A stretch of DNA of 64,000 nucleotides from Myxococcus guangdongensis (GCF_024198255.1 NZ_JAJVKW010000008.1:62001-126000), one strand, 5' to 3'; counted from the first letter of the stretch, positions 8,080 through 20,899 are shown. Made by a program: numbers and translations. Notes: generated from the letters alone by a model not told the origin.

Positions 8080-9912
8080 TCATGGGGAGTCCTCGGGAAA
8101 GTCACCAGGACGCTCGGGCACCGACGGAGGGAAGGCAGCGGCAGTCGCCTCTTCCAGGGGAACGATTTGAGGCTGGCATTGGCGATTGACCACCAGCATG
8201 AAACCCGAGCGCTGCGGGAACACGGTCCGCATGAACTGCCGGTCCCGTTCCACGTTGATGTGATTCACCCAGAGCACCGGCGCATCCAGGTCGGGCCCGT
8301 TGTTCGGCCTGAAGAACACGAAGTGATTGGCAGGAGCGGACGTGCACGGCGGAGCGAAGCCGGGACGAACGAAGACCACCGAGTTGTCGGGCACCCGCCG
8401 CTCCACCGCGAGACGCGGGCGGCGAACGTCCGTCATCAACCGGCGCAGGGTGTGGATGCGCGGCGGCAGGTACATCGTCGCGCTGGCCACCACCAACCCC
8501 ACGATCACGAAGGGCACGAACCGGATGAAGCCAACCTCCTCCGCCCACTGCCAGAGGGTGCGCAGCCCCACCGTGGACAACAACACCAGGGGCAACATCA
8601 GCTCCGAGTAGTGGACGGGGCCGAAGGTATCCACACCTGGGTCCGCCACCGGCAGATGTGCGACGCAGAAGCTGAGCACCGCGGCGGCCAGCCAGCGCGC
8701 GGGGATGCCTCTCGCCAGGAAGACGAAGATGAACCCCAGGGGCCAGCCGAACGAATCCAGATTCAGACGGAAGAGGGCCAGGACCATCCGCCCCGCAGCC
8801 AGTGTCGCGGAGGTATCTGTGAGGAAATACAGGAAGCTGTCGCTCTTCACCTGAGATGGCCCGAAGGACACGAAGCGGTAGGCGTTCTGCTGCGCATAAC
8901 GAACCCCTGCGTGGTAACCGGTCATCCACGGTGAGCCCGTCATCTCCTGGTTCGCCAGCAGGAACAGCCCCGCCAGGGGAAGCGCGATGAGCGCGAAGGC
9001 TCCGACGTGCCCCCAACGCGCGGCTCCGCCTTGTCGCCAGACACGCAGGGCCCACATCACCAGGAATGGAGCCCCCAGCCCCACCGCCACGGCAGGACGC
9101 GTCCAGAAGGCCAGGCAGAACAGGAACGAGACCCAGGCGCTGACTCCCAGCCCCCCCCGCACATCGAGGCGCTGAACGGCATGGAGCATCCAGGTCAGCG
9201 CGAAGATGGCCGCGGTATGGGACATCAACGTGGCCGCGCCAATCATCGTCAGGGGAGAGACCAGGTACAGCACCACCGCCACCCGGCCCCAGGCGCTGCC
9301 CCACCAATTCCTGGCGATAAGGAACAACCCCACCGCGGTTGCCCCCGACAGCACGGGGTTCACCAACCACGGCAACCCGACTTTCACACCGAAAGCCAAC
9401 AGGAAGGGCCAGCCCAGGAAATACTGGCTGTACATCTTCCCGTCGTTGATGAGGAACCCGTTGTCGAAGAACAGCTTCATCGGCGGCGATGCGACATAGA
9501 GCCGGAACGAGCTGAGCAACTCCGCGGCGAACTGGTACGAGGCCTCGTCGTCCGTCACCGGTGTGTAGCCGAGCACCGAAGCCTGGATGGCCAGGGGCAC
9601 CAACGTGCCCAGGACGCCCGCCAACAGAACGCTTCGACGGTCGGGATAAGCGCGCCACGCGGAGCGCCAGGCCTCCAGCTGCTCGCCTCTCACCAGGCGC
9701 CCGCCCGCCAGCGTCACGAAGGCCACCAGGGGCGAGCCGAGGAACGCGAGGATGGCCGCCAACGCCAGCCAGCGGCTGGTCGGGAAGTTGATGGTGCCCA
9801 GATTCAGGAGGAAGCCATCGAATTGCGACTCCCAGAAGGCCCAGTAGGCGAGCACACAGGCGCCAGCGGCGGCGAGCGGGATGAGCGAGGCACGATAGCG
9901 GGGAGGAATCAT
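8080..9912 (-). CDS. Polytopic GT-C glycosyltransferase (GT39/ArnT-like)
   Basis: About 610 residues with a dozen or so hydrophobic helices and a soluble C-terminal domain of about 120 residues. An acidic pair in the first long loop (PVTDDEASYQFAAELL) matches the catalytic Asp/Glu of PMT/ArnT enzymes, which use polyprenyl-phosphate sugars. The ATG at 9912 precedes the first helix; an in-frame GTG at 9984 would add 24 residues and has no better ribosome site. It is followed at 31 bp by a methyltransferase. No homolog can be named with confidence. Confidence 0.72.
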   Translation of the reverse strand: MIPPRYRASLIPLAAAGACVLAYWAFWESQFDGFLLNLGTINFPTSRWLALAAILAFLGSPLVAFVTLAGGRLVRGEQLEAWRSAWRAYPDRRSVLLAGVLGTLVPLAIQASVLGYTPVTDDEASYQFAAELLSSFRLYVASPPMKLFFDNGFLINDGKMYSQYFLGWPFLLAFGVKVGLPWLVNPVLSGATAVGLFLIARNWWGSAWGRVAVVLYLVSPLTMIGAATLMSHTAAIFALTWMLHAVQRLDVRGGLGVSAWVSFLFCLAFWTRPAVAVGLGAPFLVMWALRVWRQGGAARWGHVGAFALIALPLAGLFLLANQEMTGSPWMTGYHAGVRYAQQNAYRFVSFGPSQVKSDSFLYFLTDTSATLAAGRMVLALFRLNLDSFGWPLGFIFVFLARGIPARWLAAAVLSFCVAHLPVADPGVDTFGPVHYSELMLPLVLLSTVGLRTLWQWAEEVGFIRFVPFVIVGLVVASATMYLPPRIHTLRRLMTDVRRPRLAVERRVPDNSVVFVRPGFAPPCTSAPANHFVFFRPNNGPDLDAPVLWVNHINVERDRQFMRTVFPQRSGFMLVVNRQCQPQIVPLEEATAAAFPPSVPERPGDFPEDSP

Positions 9913-10055
9913 CGGAAGGTGTTCGAGGATGGTCCGCCCGCTCGCGGCTTGTCCATGGGAGAGTAGCCAGGGGAGCCGCGCCACCCGATATGTGAAGCGA
10001 CGCGGTCGAGGGGGTCCTGCGCTAGACTGCGAGCGACGCCGAAAGGTGGCACTCC

Positions 10056-11054
10056 ATGCCCCCTGCTGGACGTTCCAGTCCCATGTCCCAGTCAGCTCCG
10101 CGCATCGCGGTCATTCTCCCCTGCCACAACGAGGCGCCCGCCATCCGGGAGACCGTGCTCGCATTCCGCCAGGCGCTCCCGTCCGCCGCCATCTTCGTCT
10201 ACGACAACGCGTCGACAGATGACACGAGCGAGGTGGCCCGCGCCGCGGGAGCGCTCGTGCGCGGCGAGTCCCGACGCGGCAAGGGCAACGTCATCCGACG
10301 CGCGTTTGCGGACGTGGATGCGGACGTCTACGTGGTGGCGGATGGCGATGGAACGTACGACGCCTCGATGGCGGGACGGCTCGTGAGCCTGCTCTCGGAG
10401 GAGTGCCTGGACATGGTCATCGGTACGCGCATCCACCACGAGAAGGCGGCGTACCGCATGGGCCACGTGGCCGGAAACTGGCTCTTCAACCAGGTGGTGG
10501 CCCGGCTCTTCGACAAGGGCCAGTCCGACATCTTCTCGGGCTATCGCATCCTGTCCCGCAGGTTCGTGAAGTCGTTCCCCTGCATGTCGGAGGGCTTCGA
10601 AATCGAAGCGGAGATGAGCATCCACGCGCTCCAGCTCCGCATGCCCGTGCGCGAGGTCCCCACCCGCTACTCGAAACGGATGGAGGGAACCGCCAGCAAG
10701 CTGAACACCTGGCGGGATGGCTTCCGCATCCTCTCTCACATCCTCCGACTGCAGCGGTTGCACCGCCCCCGCCAGTTCTTCGGGACCCTGGGCTTGAGCA
10801 CCATCCTCCTCGCGGTGTTGCTGGCCGTTCCCGTCTTCATGACGTTCCTCCAGACAGGTCAGGTGCCGCGCTTCCCCACGGCCATTCTGGCCATGGGCAT
10901 GGTGTTGTTCGGCTCGCTGCTGGCCTTCCTCGGGCTGGTGCTGGAGAGCACCAGTCAGCTTGCCCTCGAGACCAAGCGGCTGAGCTATCTCGCCATCCCG
11001 CCTTCCCCGGGGGCCAATGCATCACAACAGGCCTCCGTCGCGCAGGTGGGCTGA
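10056..11054 (+). CDS. GT2 polyprenyl-phosphate glycosyltransferase (Dpm1/GtrB-like)
   Basis: 332 residues (ATG 10056; ATG 10083 nine codons in is equally plausible). GT-A domain: ILPCHNEAPAIRETV at the N-terminus, YDNASTDDTSEVA, then the metal-binding VVADGDGTYDAS. Two C-terminal membrane helices (STILLAVLLAVPVFMTFL and ILAMGMVLFGSLLAFLGLVL) fit GtrB/DPMS enzymes that load mannose or glucose onto polyprenyl phosphate. This would be the donor synthase for the two GT-C enzymes nearby. It diverges from the GT39-like gene. Confidence 0.85.
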   Translation: MPPAGRSSPMSQSAPRIAVILPCHNEAPAIRETVLAFRQALPSAAIFVYDNASTDDTSEVARAAGALVRGESRRGKGNVIRRAFADVDADVYVVADGDGTYDASMAGRLVSLLSEECLDMVIGTRIHHEKAAYRMGHVAGNWLFNQVVARLFDKGQSDIFSGYRILSRRFVKSFPCMSEGFEIEAEMSIHALQLRMPVREVPTRYSKRMEGTASKLNTWRDGFRILSHILRLQRLHRPRQFFGTLGLSTILLAVLLAVPVFMTFLQTGQVPRFPTAILAMGMVLFGSLLAFLGLVLESTSQLALETKRLSYLAIPPSPGANASQQASVAQVG

Positions 11055-11098
11055 ATGCCCGCTTTCGCGTTCTCCTCTTCCATCACACGAGGTTCTCG

Positions 11099-11842
11099 GT
11101 GAGCTCATTCCACGAGCATCACGGACAGCAGAAGTCCTTCTTCGAAGTGGACCCCGCCCGCGTCGCGACACGCGTGTTCGGGCACCCCTCCTTCCCGCGG
11201 ACGATGCAGTGCAAGTTCGCGTTCCTCGCGCACACGCTCGCCGGCTGTCGCAAGGTGCTCGAGGTCGGCGTGGGCAAGGGCTTGCAGCTCACATACTTCC
11301 TGGACCGCATGCCCGAGGACTGTCAGTACACCGGCGTGGACATCGCCGAGGCCCCCCTGCGCGAGGCCCGGGAGCGGCTGGCGCCCCACCTCCAATCCCG
11401 CGTGACGCTCCAGGCCGCGGTCGGTGAGCGGCTCCCCTTCGAGGACCGTTCCTTCGACGCCGTCTTCTGTGTGGATGTCCTCCACCACGCGGCGTCCCAG
11501 CCCTCCATGCTCGCCGAGATGCGCCGCGTCGTCCGCGCCGGAGGCCACGTCATCTGCGTGGAGCCCAACCCGCTCCACCCAGCAAACCTCATGTACCTGC
11601 GCGACCCCATCGAGAAGGGGCTCTTCCAGCTCACGCCCGACAACGCACGTGAGTGGACACGGCACGCGGGGCTCGAACAACTGCGGCTGGAGAACCTCCC
11701 GGTGTTCTTCCCCAGCTTCCCAGGGGTCCTGGAGAATGCCTATGGGGTGATGGAGCGGGTGCTCGCGCGCGTCCCCGTGCTCAACCGCTTCTCCACCACA
11801 CGCGTCCTCCGCGCCTCGCGGCCCGAGGAGCCGCGGGGCTGA
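11099..11842 (+). CDS. SAM-dependent methyltransferase
   Basis: 247 residues from a GTG at 11099 with GAGG six bases upstream; the frame stays open further up but there it overlaps the GT2 gene. Motif I VLEVGVGKGLQLTYFL, an acidic YTGVDIAEAPLREAR and RSFDAVFCVDVLHHAA follow the Methyltransf_11 order, with GGHVICVEPNP as the post-motif strand. It lies 44 bp after the GT2 gene in the same direction, so it is probably co-transcribed. It ends 9 bp from the convergent pilR stop. The substrate is unknown. Confidence 0.75.
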   Translation: MSSFHEHHGQQKSFFEVDPARVATRVFGHPSFPRTMQCKFAFLAHTLAGCRKVLEVGVGKGLQLTYFLDRMPEDCQYTGVDIAEAPLREARERLAPHLQSRVTLQAAVGERLPFEDRSFDAVFCVDVLHHAASQPSMLAEMRRVVRAGGHVICVEPNPLHPANLMYLRDPIEKGLFQLTPDNAREWTRHAGLEQLRLENLPVFFPSFPGVLENAYGVMERVLARVPVLNRFSTTRVLRASRPEEPRG

Positions 11843-11851
11843 AGCCCCGCC

Positions 11852-13276
<1,425 letters not shown>

Positions 13277-13281
13277 GGTCG

Positions 13282-14881
13282 TCACAGCGGCAACCCCACG
13301 ACGAACTCCGTTCCCTCGGCCGGGTCCGAGCGCACGCGGATGGAGCCACCATGCGCGCGGACGATGGAATGCGCGGTCGACAACCCCAGCCCCGTGCCCC
13401 CGTCCCGCGTGGTGAAGAAGGGCTCGAACAGGTGCCCCATCATCTCCTCCGTGATGCTCCCCGCCGAGTCCCACACCCGAATCTGCGCTTCCTTCTCGTT
13501 CCGGGCCAGTCCCACCCTCACCTCACCCCGAGGCCCCGCCGCCTGGAAGCCATTGCGCACCAGGTTGATGAGCACCTGACGCAACTGGTCCGGGTCCACC
13601 GCGGCCATCAACGGCTCGCGCGCGGACACCTCCACCCGCACATCCCGGGCCAGCGGGTCCGCGCGCAGCATGTCCACCGTCTCCGTCAGGAGCGAATCCA
13701 GCGGCACCTCGCGCCGCACCGGCTCCGGAGGCCGCGCGAAGCGCAGGAAGTCCTCCACCAGTCGCCCCAGCCGGTCCGACTCACGCACCAGGATGTTGGT
13801 GAGCTTCTGCACCACCACGTCGCTCGAGCGCTCCTGCGCGAGCAGCTGCGCCGAGCCCCGCATCGCCGCCAGCGGGTTGCGCAGCTCGTGCGCCAGCTGC
13901 GCGGAGAGCGTCCCCAGGCTCGCCAGCCGGTCCGAACGCTCCAGGTCCTCCTCCATCCTGCGCAGCTCCGTCAGGTCCTGGAACACGATGAGCAGCGCGC
14001 CCGACTCGCCCTCCAGCGGCGTCACCGACAACCCGAGGATGCGGCGGCGGCCCTGCTCCGCGCCCACCACCAGCTCGCCTCGCGAGGAGCGCGGCGCCAG
14101 CACCGACACCCCCGGCAGGAGCGCCTCCAGCGGCTGCCCCACGCCCTCGCTCCCCTCCACCTGGAGGATGGCGCGCGCGGCGGCGTTGACGAAGGTGACG
14201 CGGCGCTGCGAGTCGCAGGTGATGAGCCCCGACGGCATGGAGGAGAGAATCTGCTGCTGCAGCCCCCCCAACCGGCGCAGGTCCGCCTCGCGCGCCGACA
14301 GCGCCCCGCCCGCCGCGGACAGCTGGCGCGAGAGGTAGCCCGCGAGCACCGCGATGAGGCCCAGCGCGAGCAGGTTGCTGCCCAGCACGAACAGGCCTCG
14401 GCTGGACAGCACCGGCCCCAGCGGCGCCGAGTCCGTCAGCCGCAGCACCACCACCAGCGAGGAGAAGGACACCGCGCCCGCCGCCGCCACCCACAGCGCG
14501 CCGCGCCAGTCCAGCACCACCGCGGCGCCGATGACGGCCAGGCTGTAGAGGAACGTGAGCGGCGAGTCGGAGCCACCGCTCAGGTAGACGAGGCCCGTGG
14601 CGATGACCACGTCCCCCAGCACCTGCACCCACGCGTCCAGCCGCCCCGCCCGCTCGCGCCGCAGGCGGATGCCCACCACCACCGTGGACACGTAGGCGGC
14701 GATGATGACGCCGAGCGAGAGCGAGTCCGCCCGGCTCGGCTCCTCGAGGGGCTGAAAGAGCAGGCGGCCCACGGTGATGACGAGCGACAGGCTCGCCGCC
14801 ACCGTGCGGAACAACACCAGCCAGACCAGGCGCACGCGGAGCCTCTCGGCCTCATCCGCGCGCGCGCTGGAGACGACAGAG

Positions 14882-14895
<14 letters not shown>
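13282..14895 (-). CDS. pilS: Sensor histidine kinase PilS
   Basis: 537 residues: about six membrane helices (residues 24-190), a PAS domain (about 210-310), then HisKA with H336 in AQLAHELRNPL. The catalytic domain has an N box (NLVRNGFQAA), F box (LFEPFFTT) and G2 box (GTGLGLS). The G1 box reads DSAGSI where DxGxGI is usual. No ATG opens the frame: GTG 14895 or TTG 14901 must be used, both inside the end of pilC, so translation is probably coupled. It partners PilR, 5 bp downstream; in pseudomonads PilS senses unassembled pilin in the membrane. Confidence 0.92.
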
Positions 14896-16135
<1,240 letters not shown>

Positions 16136-16193
16136 GAGCTCGACCTCCGCGGACGCGCGCGCGAGTCTAACCGCTGAATCTCAAAACCAGGAA

Positions 16194-17306
16194 CTAACGA
16201 CCCGCCGCTCCCCCGGTCGGCCGCTGTACCCCCGGCACCGTGCCGCCCGTGGCCAGGATGTTGCGCAGCTCCTCCGGGTCGCTGGAGCGACCGAAGGCCT
16301 CATCCTGGGAGATGAGGCGCCGGAGCAACAGCGCCGCCAGGGCCTGGTTGAAGGTCTGCATGCCGTACTTGGCCTGACCCACCTGCATGGACGAGTAGAT
16401 CTGATGGACCTTGTCCTCGCGGATGAGGTTCCGGATGGCGGGGTTGGGCACCATGACCTCCAGGGCCAGGATGCGGCCCGGAGCGCCCGCCTTGGCCACC
16501 AGCGCCTGGCTCATCACGCCCTCCAGCACGAAGGAGAGCTGGGCGCGCACCTGCGGCTGCTGGTACGGCGGGAACACGTCCAGCACGCGGTTGATGGTCT
16601 GCACCGCGCTGTTGGTGTGCAGCGTCGCGTAGCAGATGTGACCCGTCTCCGCGATGGTGAGCGCCGCCTCGATGGTCTCCAGGTCTCGGAGCTCGCCGAC
16701 GAGCACCACGTCCGGGTCCTGGCGGAGGATGTACTTGAGGGCCGTCTTGAAGTTGCGAGTATCCGCGCCCACCTCGCGCTGGTTGACCAGGCAGTTCTTG
16801 TGCGGGTGCAGGTACTCGATGGGGTCCTCGATGGTCATGATGTGCTCATGACGCTCGGTGTTGATCTTGTCGATCATCGAGGCCAGCGTGGTGGACTTGC
16901 CCGAGCCCGTGGGGCCCGTCACCAGGATGAGGCCGCGGGGCTTCTTCACCAGCTCCGCGACGATGGGCGGCAGGCCCAGCTCCTGGAAGGTCAAAATCTT
17001 GAAGGGAATGGTGCGGAACGCGCCGGCCACCGCGCCACGCTGCATGAAGATGTTGGCGCGGAAGCGCGACAGCCCCTTCACGCCGAAGGACAGGTCCAGC
17101 TCGTTGTCCTCCTCGAACTTGTGCTTCTGGGCATCCGTGAGGATGGAGTAGCAGAGCTGCTTGGTCTCCACGGGCGTCAACGGCGCCGTCTTCAAGGGGA
17201 CGAGCTCGCCGTCCACGCGCAGCTGGGGCGGGGAGCCGGTGGTGATGTGGAGGTCGGAAGCGCCCTTCTCGACCATCGCCTTGAGGAGCTGGTGCAGGTT
17301 GGCCAC
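16194..17306 (-). CDS. pilT: Pilus retraction ATPase PilT
   Basis: 370 residues from a GTG. Walker A GPTGSGKST, an acidic box around ERHEHIMTIEDPIEYLH, Walker B LVGELRDLETI and the His box GHICYATLHTN. The PilT-specific AIRNLIRE motif, essential for retraction, is intact (PAIRNLIREDKVHQIYSSMQ). Hexameric motor at the base of the pilus. 40 bp after the pilB stop. Confidence 0.96.
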   Translation of the reverse strand: MANLHQLLKAMVEKGASDLHITTGSPPQLRVDGELVPLKTAPLTPVETKQLCYSILTDAQKHKFEEDNELDLSFGVKGLSRFRANIFMQRGAVAGAFRTIPFKILTFQELGLPPIVAELVKKPRGLILVTGPTGSGKSTTLASMIDKINTERHEHIMTIEDPIEYLHPHKNCLVNQREVGADTRNFKTALKYILRQDPDVVLVGELRDLETIEAALTIAETGHICYATLHTNSAVQTINRVLDVFPPYQQPQVRAQLSFVLEGVMSQALVAKAGAPGRILALEVMVPNPAIRNLIREDKVHQIYSSMQVGQAKYGMQTFNQALAALLLRRLISQDEAFGRSSDPEELRNILATGGTVPGVQRPTGGAAGR

Positions 17307-17346
17307 GGTGGGGGTGTCCTTCGATTCAGTCTGGGGGAGGAAGTGA

Positions 17347-19047
17347 CTAGAAGCGGTCCGGCGCGGTGTTGCCCACGACTTCTTCCAGGGTGGTCGCGCC
17401 GTCCATCACCTTCTTGAGGCCGCTCATGCGCAGGCTGCTCATGCCCAGGCGGATGGCCTCCTGCTTGAGCTCGGAGGCGGACGCGCCGTTGATGACCAGC
17501 TCCTTGAGGCCGTCCCAGAAGGGCATGACCTCGTAGATGGCCACGCGGCCCCGGTAGCCGCGATCATTGCAGTCGCGGCAGCCGACCTTCTCGTACAGGG
17601 TGAAGGTGCCGATCTTGTCCGGGGGGATGCCGGCGTCGATGAGGGCCTGCTCGTCCACCGTGTCCGCGGGCTTCTTGCAGGCCGGGCACAGCCGGCGCGC
17701 CAGACGCTGGGCGAGGATGAGGTTGAGCGAGGCCGTCACCAGGAACGGCTCGATGCCCATGTTGAGCAGACGGCTCACCGTGCCCGGGGCGTCGTTGGTG
17801 TGCAGCGTGGAGAGCACCAGGTGGCCGGTGAGGGCCGCCTTCACGCCGATTTCCGCCGTCTCGAAGTCGCGGATCTCACCAATCATGATGATGTCCGGGT
17901 CCTGGCGGAGGAACGAGCGCAGCGCGGCCGCGAAGTTCAGGCCGATGTCGTCGTGCATCTGCACCTGGTTGATGCCGGCGAAGTTGAATTCGACCGGGTC
18001 CTCGGCGGTGCAGATGTTGGTGCCCACGTCGTTGAGGCTGGAGAGCGCCGAGTACAGCGTCGTCGTCTTGCCGGAGCCCGTGGGGCCCGTCACCAGCACC
18101 ATGCCGTAGGGCCGGTCGATGGCCTCCTTGAACCACGCGAGCGGCTGCGCGTCGAAGCCCAGCTTGGTCATGTCGAGCTGGAGGTTGCTCTTGTCGAGCA
18201 GACGCATCACGACCTTCTCGCCGAAGAGCGTGGGACACACGCTCACGCGGAAGTCCATCTCCTTGCCGCCGCCAATCTTGATCTTGATGCGACCGTCCTG
18301 CGGAAGGCGGCGCTCGGAGATGTCCAGCGAGGCCATGATCTTCAAACGCGACGTAATCGCGTTGCGCAGCTTCATGGGCGGCCGCATCACCTCGTACATC
18401 ACGCCGTCGATGCGGAAGCGGACCCGGAAGTCCTTCTCGTACGGCTCGATGTGGATGTCGGACGCGCGCTTCTTGATGGCGTCCATGAGGATGAGGTTCA
18501 CCAGCTTGACGACGGGCGCGTCATCCGCGGCCTTCGCCATCTCGTCGATGTTCTCCGTCTCCTCCTTCGCCAGCTCGATGTCGTCGCCGACGTCGCCGAC
18601 GATCTCCTCCATCGAGGGGCCCTTCTCCGCGTAGTAGCGTTCGATGGCCTCGCGGATGGAGACCTCCGAGGCCACCACCGTCTCGATGTTGTAGCCGGTG
18701 AGGAACTTCAGGTCGTCCACGGCGAAGATGTTGGACGGGTCGCACATGGCGACGATCAGCGACGGGCCCGCGCGGTTGACCGGAATGACCAGGTGCTTCT
18801 CGGCCACTTCCTTGGGCACCAGCTTGATGATGTCCGGGTCGACGTCGAAGTCCTTCAGGTTGATGGCCGGCACGCCGTACTGCTTGGAGAGGAAGTCGGT
18901 GAGCTTCGACTCCTCGATGGCGCCCGTCTTGATGAGCGCGGTGCCGATGCGCGTGCCGCTCTTCTGCTGCTCTTCCTGGGCCTTGCGAAGCTGCTGGACG
19001 GAGATGAGGTTCTCGCGGACCAGCAGTTCACCCAATCGACCGGACAT
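17347..19047 (-). CDS. pilB: Pilus extension ATPase PilB
   Basis: 566 residues from ATG 19047; the longer open frame upstream is not conserved-looking. An N-terminal MshEN-type domain has two copies of the RLGxxL...L..Q pattern: the second (RIGTALIKTGAIEESKL) fits the c-di-GMP-binding consensus well, the first (RLGELLVRENLISVQQL) lacks the glycine. The ATPase core has Walker A GPTGSGKTT, Walker B MIGEIRDFET and the His box GHLVLSTLHTN. A tetracysteine zinc site (CPAC ... CRDC) is complete. First gene of pilB-T-C-S-R. Confidence 0.96.
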   Translation of the reverse strand: MSGRLGELLVRENLISVQQLRKAQEEQQKSGTRIGTALIKTGAIEESKLTDFLSKQYGVPAINLKDFDVDPDIIKLVPKEVAEKHLVIPVNRAGPSLIVAMCDPSNIFAVDDLKFLTGYNIETVVASEVSIREAIERYYAEKGPSMEEIVGDVGDDIELAKEETENIDEMAKAADDAPVVKLVNLILMDAIKKRASDIHIEPYEKDFRVRFRIDGVMYEVMRPPMKLRNAITSRLKIMASLDISERRLPQDGRIKIKIGGGKEMDFRVSVCPTLFGEKVVMRLLDKSNLQLDMTKLGFDAQPLAWFKEAIDRPYGMVLVTGPTGSGKTTTLYSALSSLNDVGTNICTAEDPVEFNFAGINQVQMHDDIGLNFAAALRSFLRQDPDIIMIGEIRDFETAEIGVKAALTGHLVLSTLHTNDAPGTVSRLLNMGIEPFLVTASLNLILAQRLARRLCPACKKPADTVDEQALIDAGIPPDKIGTFTLYEKVGCRDCNDRGYRGRVAIYEVMPFWDGLKELVINGASASELKQEAIRLGMSSLRMSGLKKVMDGATTLEEVVGNTAPDRF

Positions 19048-19260
19048 TCGTGAAGCCTCTTCCTTGTGGCAAAGAAGGACGAAGCGGGCGGGGGCCCACC
19101 TCGCTCCAGGGGAGACGCGGGCGTTGCCTCGGGGCCCCACAGCACCTTTGGCACGGTTCCTGACGGCGAATTAGAGGGGAGCCGCTCACATCCGTCAAGG
19201 CGCCCCCTCGGGCTCCCCGAGCCGCCAACCCATTGAACACTCACGGGAAAAATGCGGGGG

Positions 19261-20190
19261 TCAGCCGCCGGTCCTGGCAATCACCGTGCGAGCAGCCTCG
19301 ACGTCGCGCTTGATCTGCCCCGTCAGCTCCGCCACGGAGCCGAAGCGCTGCTCGGGGCGCAGCCGCTCCAGGAACTGCACCCGCAGCTCACGGCCGTAGA
19401 GGTCCCCCGTGAAGTCCAGCAGGTGCGCCTCGATGGTGACCTCGGTGCCGCCGAAGGTGGGCTTGATGCCGATGTTCGCCGCGCCCCCGTGCCACGCGCC
19501 CGCCCCCGCCTCGTGGTGGAAGCACACCCGGATGGCGTAGACGCCCGGCGCCGGCCGCAGCTCGTTCTGCGTGTCCACGTTGGCGGTGGGAAAGCCGATG
19601 GTGCGCCCGCGACCCGCCCCCGCCACCACGGTGCCGTCCAAATCGAACGGGCGGCCGAGCAGCCGGCAGGCCGCGGACACCCGCCCCTCCAGGATGTACT
19701 CGCGCACCCGCGACGACGAGGCGACGACGCCGTCCACCGTGACGGGCGTCACCACGTGCACCCGGGCGCCCCGGCGGCCCGCGGCCTCGCGCAGCGTGTC
19801 CACCGTGCCCGCGCGCGCGGCGCCGTAGGTGAAGTCGCTGCCCACCACCACGTGCGCCACGCCCAGCGCATCGAAGAGCGTGGCCTCGAAGTCGGCGGGG
19901 CCCGTGCGGGCGTAGTCGCGCGAGAAGGCCTGCACCACCACGGCCTCCAGCCCACAGGAGGCGAGCAGCTCCAGGCGCCGGGGCAGGAGCGTGATGAGCT
20001 TGGGCGCCAGGTCCGGCTGGAGCACCTTGCCCGGGTGGGGGTTGAAGGTGAACGCCGCGGGGGACGCGTGCTTGCGCGCCTCCGCGAAGAGGGCCTGGTG
20101 GCCCACGTGCACGCCGTCGAAGTTGCCCAGAGCCAGCGCCCGGCCCTCGAGCGCCCGGCCCGCCTCCGCCACCGAGTGGAAGACCTTCAT
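19261..20190 (-). CDS. ribF: Bifunctional riboflavin kinase / FAD synthetase RibF
   Basis: 309 residues. The N-terminal adenylyltransferase domain has GNFDGVHVGHQAL (nucleotidyltransferase HxGH) and a strand with TFNPHPGKVL. The C-terminal flavokinase domain has GFPTANV and the late segment VTIEAHLLDFTGDLYG. Makes FMN and FAD from riboflavin. ATG at 20190; the open frame upstream runs antisense through trmB and is rejected. It diverges from trmB with 66 bp between. The 213 bp between ribF and pilB presumably hold the pilB promoter, but I saw no clear element. Confidence 0.93.
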   Translation of the reverse strand: MKVFHSVAEAGRALEGRALALGNFDGVHVGHQALFAEARKHASPAAFTFNPHPGKVLQPDLAPKLITLLPRRLELLASCGLEAVVVQAFSRDYARTGPADFEATLFDALGVAHVVVGSDFTYGAARAGTVDTLREAAGRRGARVHVVTPVTVDGVVASSSRVREYILEGRVSAACRLLGRPFDLDGTVVAGAGRGRTIGFPTANVDTQNELRPAPGVYAIRVCFHHEAGAGAWHGGAANIGIKPTFGGTEVTIEAHLLDFTGDLYGRELRVQFLERLRPEQRFGSVAELTGQIKRDVEAARTVIARTGG

Positions 20191-20256
20191 GCCCCCCCTA
20201 TACCAGTGTTTTTCCCTGGCCAGACCCCGCTTGGCCGTGGTTGGAGCGCCTGGAAC

Positions 20257-20877
20257 ATGCCCCGCCCTCGCCTGCTGCCAGACCCCGTCGGACTCCACCT
20301 CGTCGAAATGGCCACCCCTCCCGACTGGGACGCCGAGTTCGGCTTCGCGGGCCCCCTGGAGCTCGAAATCGGCTCCGGCGCCGGCGGCCACGCCCTGGAG
20401 TACTGTCGCAGGAACCCCCAGGTGCGCTTCGTCGCCTTCGAGTGGCGAAAGAAGTACGCCCGCGACACCCAGGACCGCGCCGCCAAGGCCGAGATGAAGA
20501 ACCTGCGCGTCGTGGAGTCCGACGCCCGCTTCGTCGTGCCCCGCATCTTCGCGGACAACTCCCTGGCCGTCATCCACCTCCAGTTCCCCGACCCCTGGTG
20601 GAAGCGCTCCCACGCCAAGCGCGCCGTCGTCCAACCCGACTTCGCCAGGCTCCTGCTCGCGAAGCTCGTCCCCGGCGGCCTCTTCGACATGCGCACCGAC
20701 GTGCAGGACCGCGCCGTCAACATGCTGTCCATCCTGGAATCCGTGGGATTCCACAACCCCTTGGGTTCCGGCGTTTTCCATCCGTATGACCCGGAGGAGG
20801 TACCCTCCACGCGGGAGCGGCGGTACCTGTCCTCGGGGGAGCCCGTCTACCGGGCCCGGCTGCGCAAACCGCTCTGA
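20257..20877 (+). CDS. trmB: tRNA (guanine-N7-)-methyltransferase TrmB
   Basis: 206 residues. Makes m7G46 in tRNA. Motif I LELEIGSGAGGHALEY and the family hallmark FPDPWWKRSHAKRA, followed by QPDFARLLLAKL and a C-terminal TNYE-like region replaced by STRERRYLSSGEPVYR. Standard length for the family. ATG 20257. Confidence 0.92.
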   Translation: MPRPRLLPDPVGLHLVEMATPPDWDAEFGFAGPLELEIGSGAGGHALEYCRRNPQVRFVAFEWRKKYARDTQDRAAKAEMKNLRVVESDARFVVPRIFADNSLAVIHLQFPDPWWKRSHAKRAVVQPDFARLLLAKLVPGGLFDMRTDVQDRAVNMLSILESVGFHNPLGSGVFHPYDPEEVPSTRERRYLSSGEPVYRARLRKPL

Positions 20878-20899
20878 GCGCGTGAAGTGACGGGCACTT

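Noticed and set aside
19149..19154. TGGCAC resembling a sigma-54 -24 element between pilB and ribF
   Set aside because: The -12 GC element is missing at the right spacing, and it points away from pilB.
20191..20781. N-terminal extension of ribF antisense to trmB
   Set aside because: RibF family begins at the ATG at 20190, and trmB occupies the other strand.
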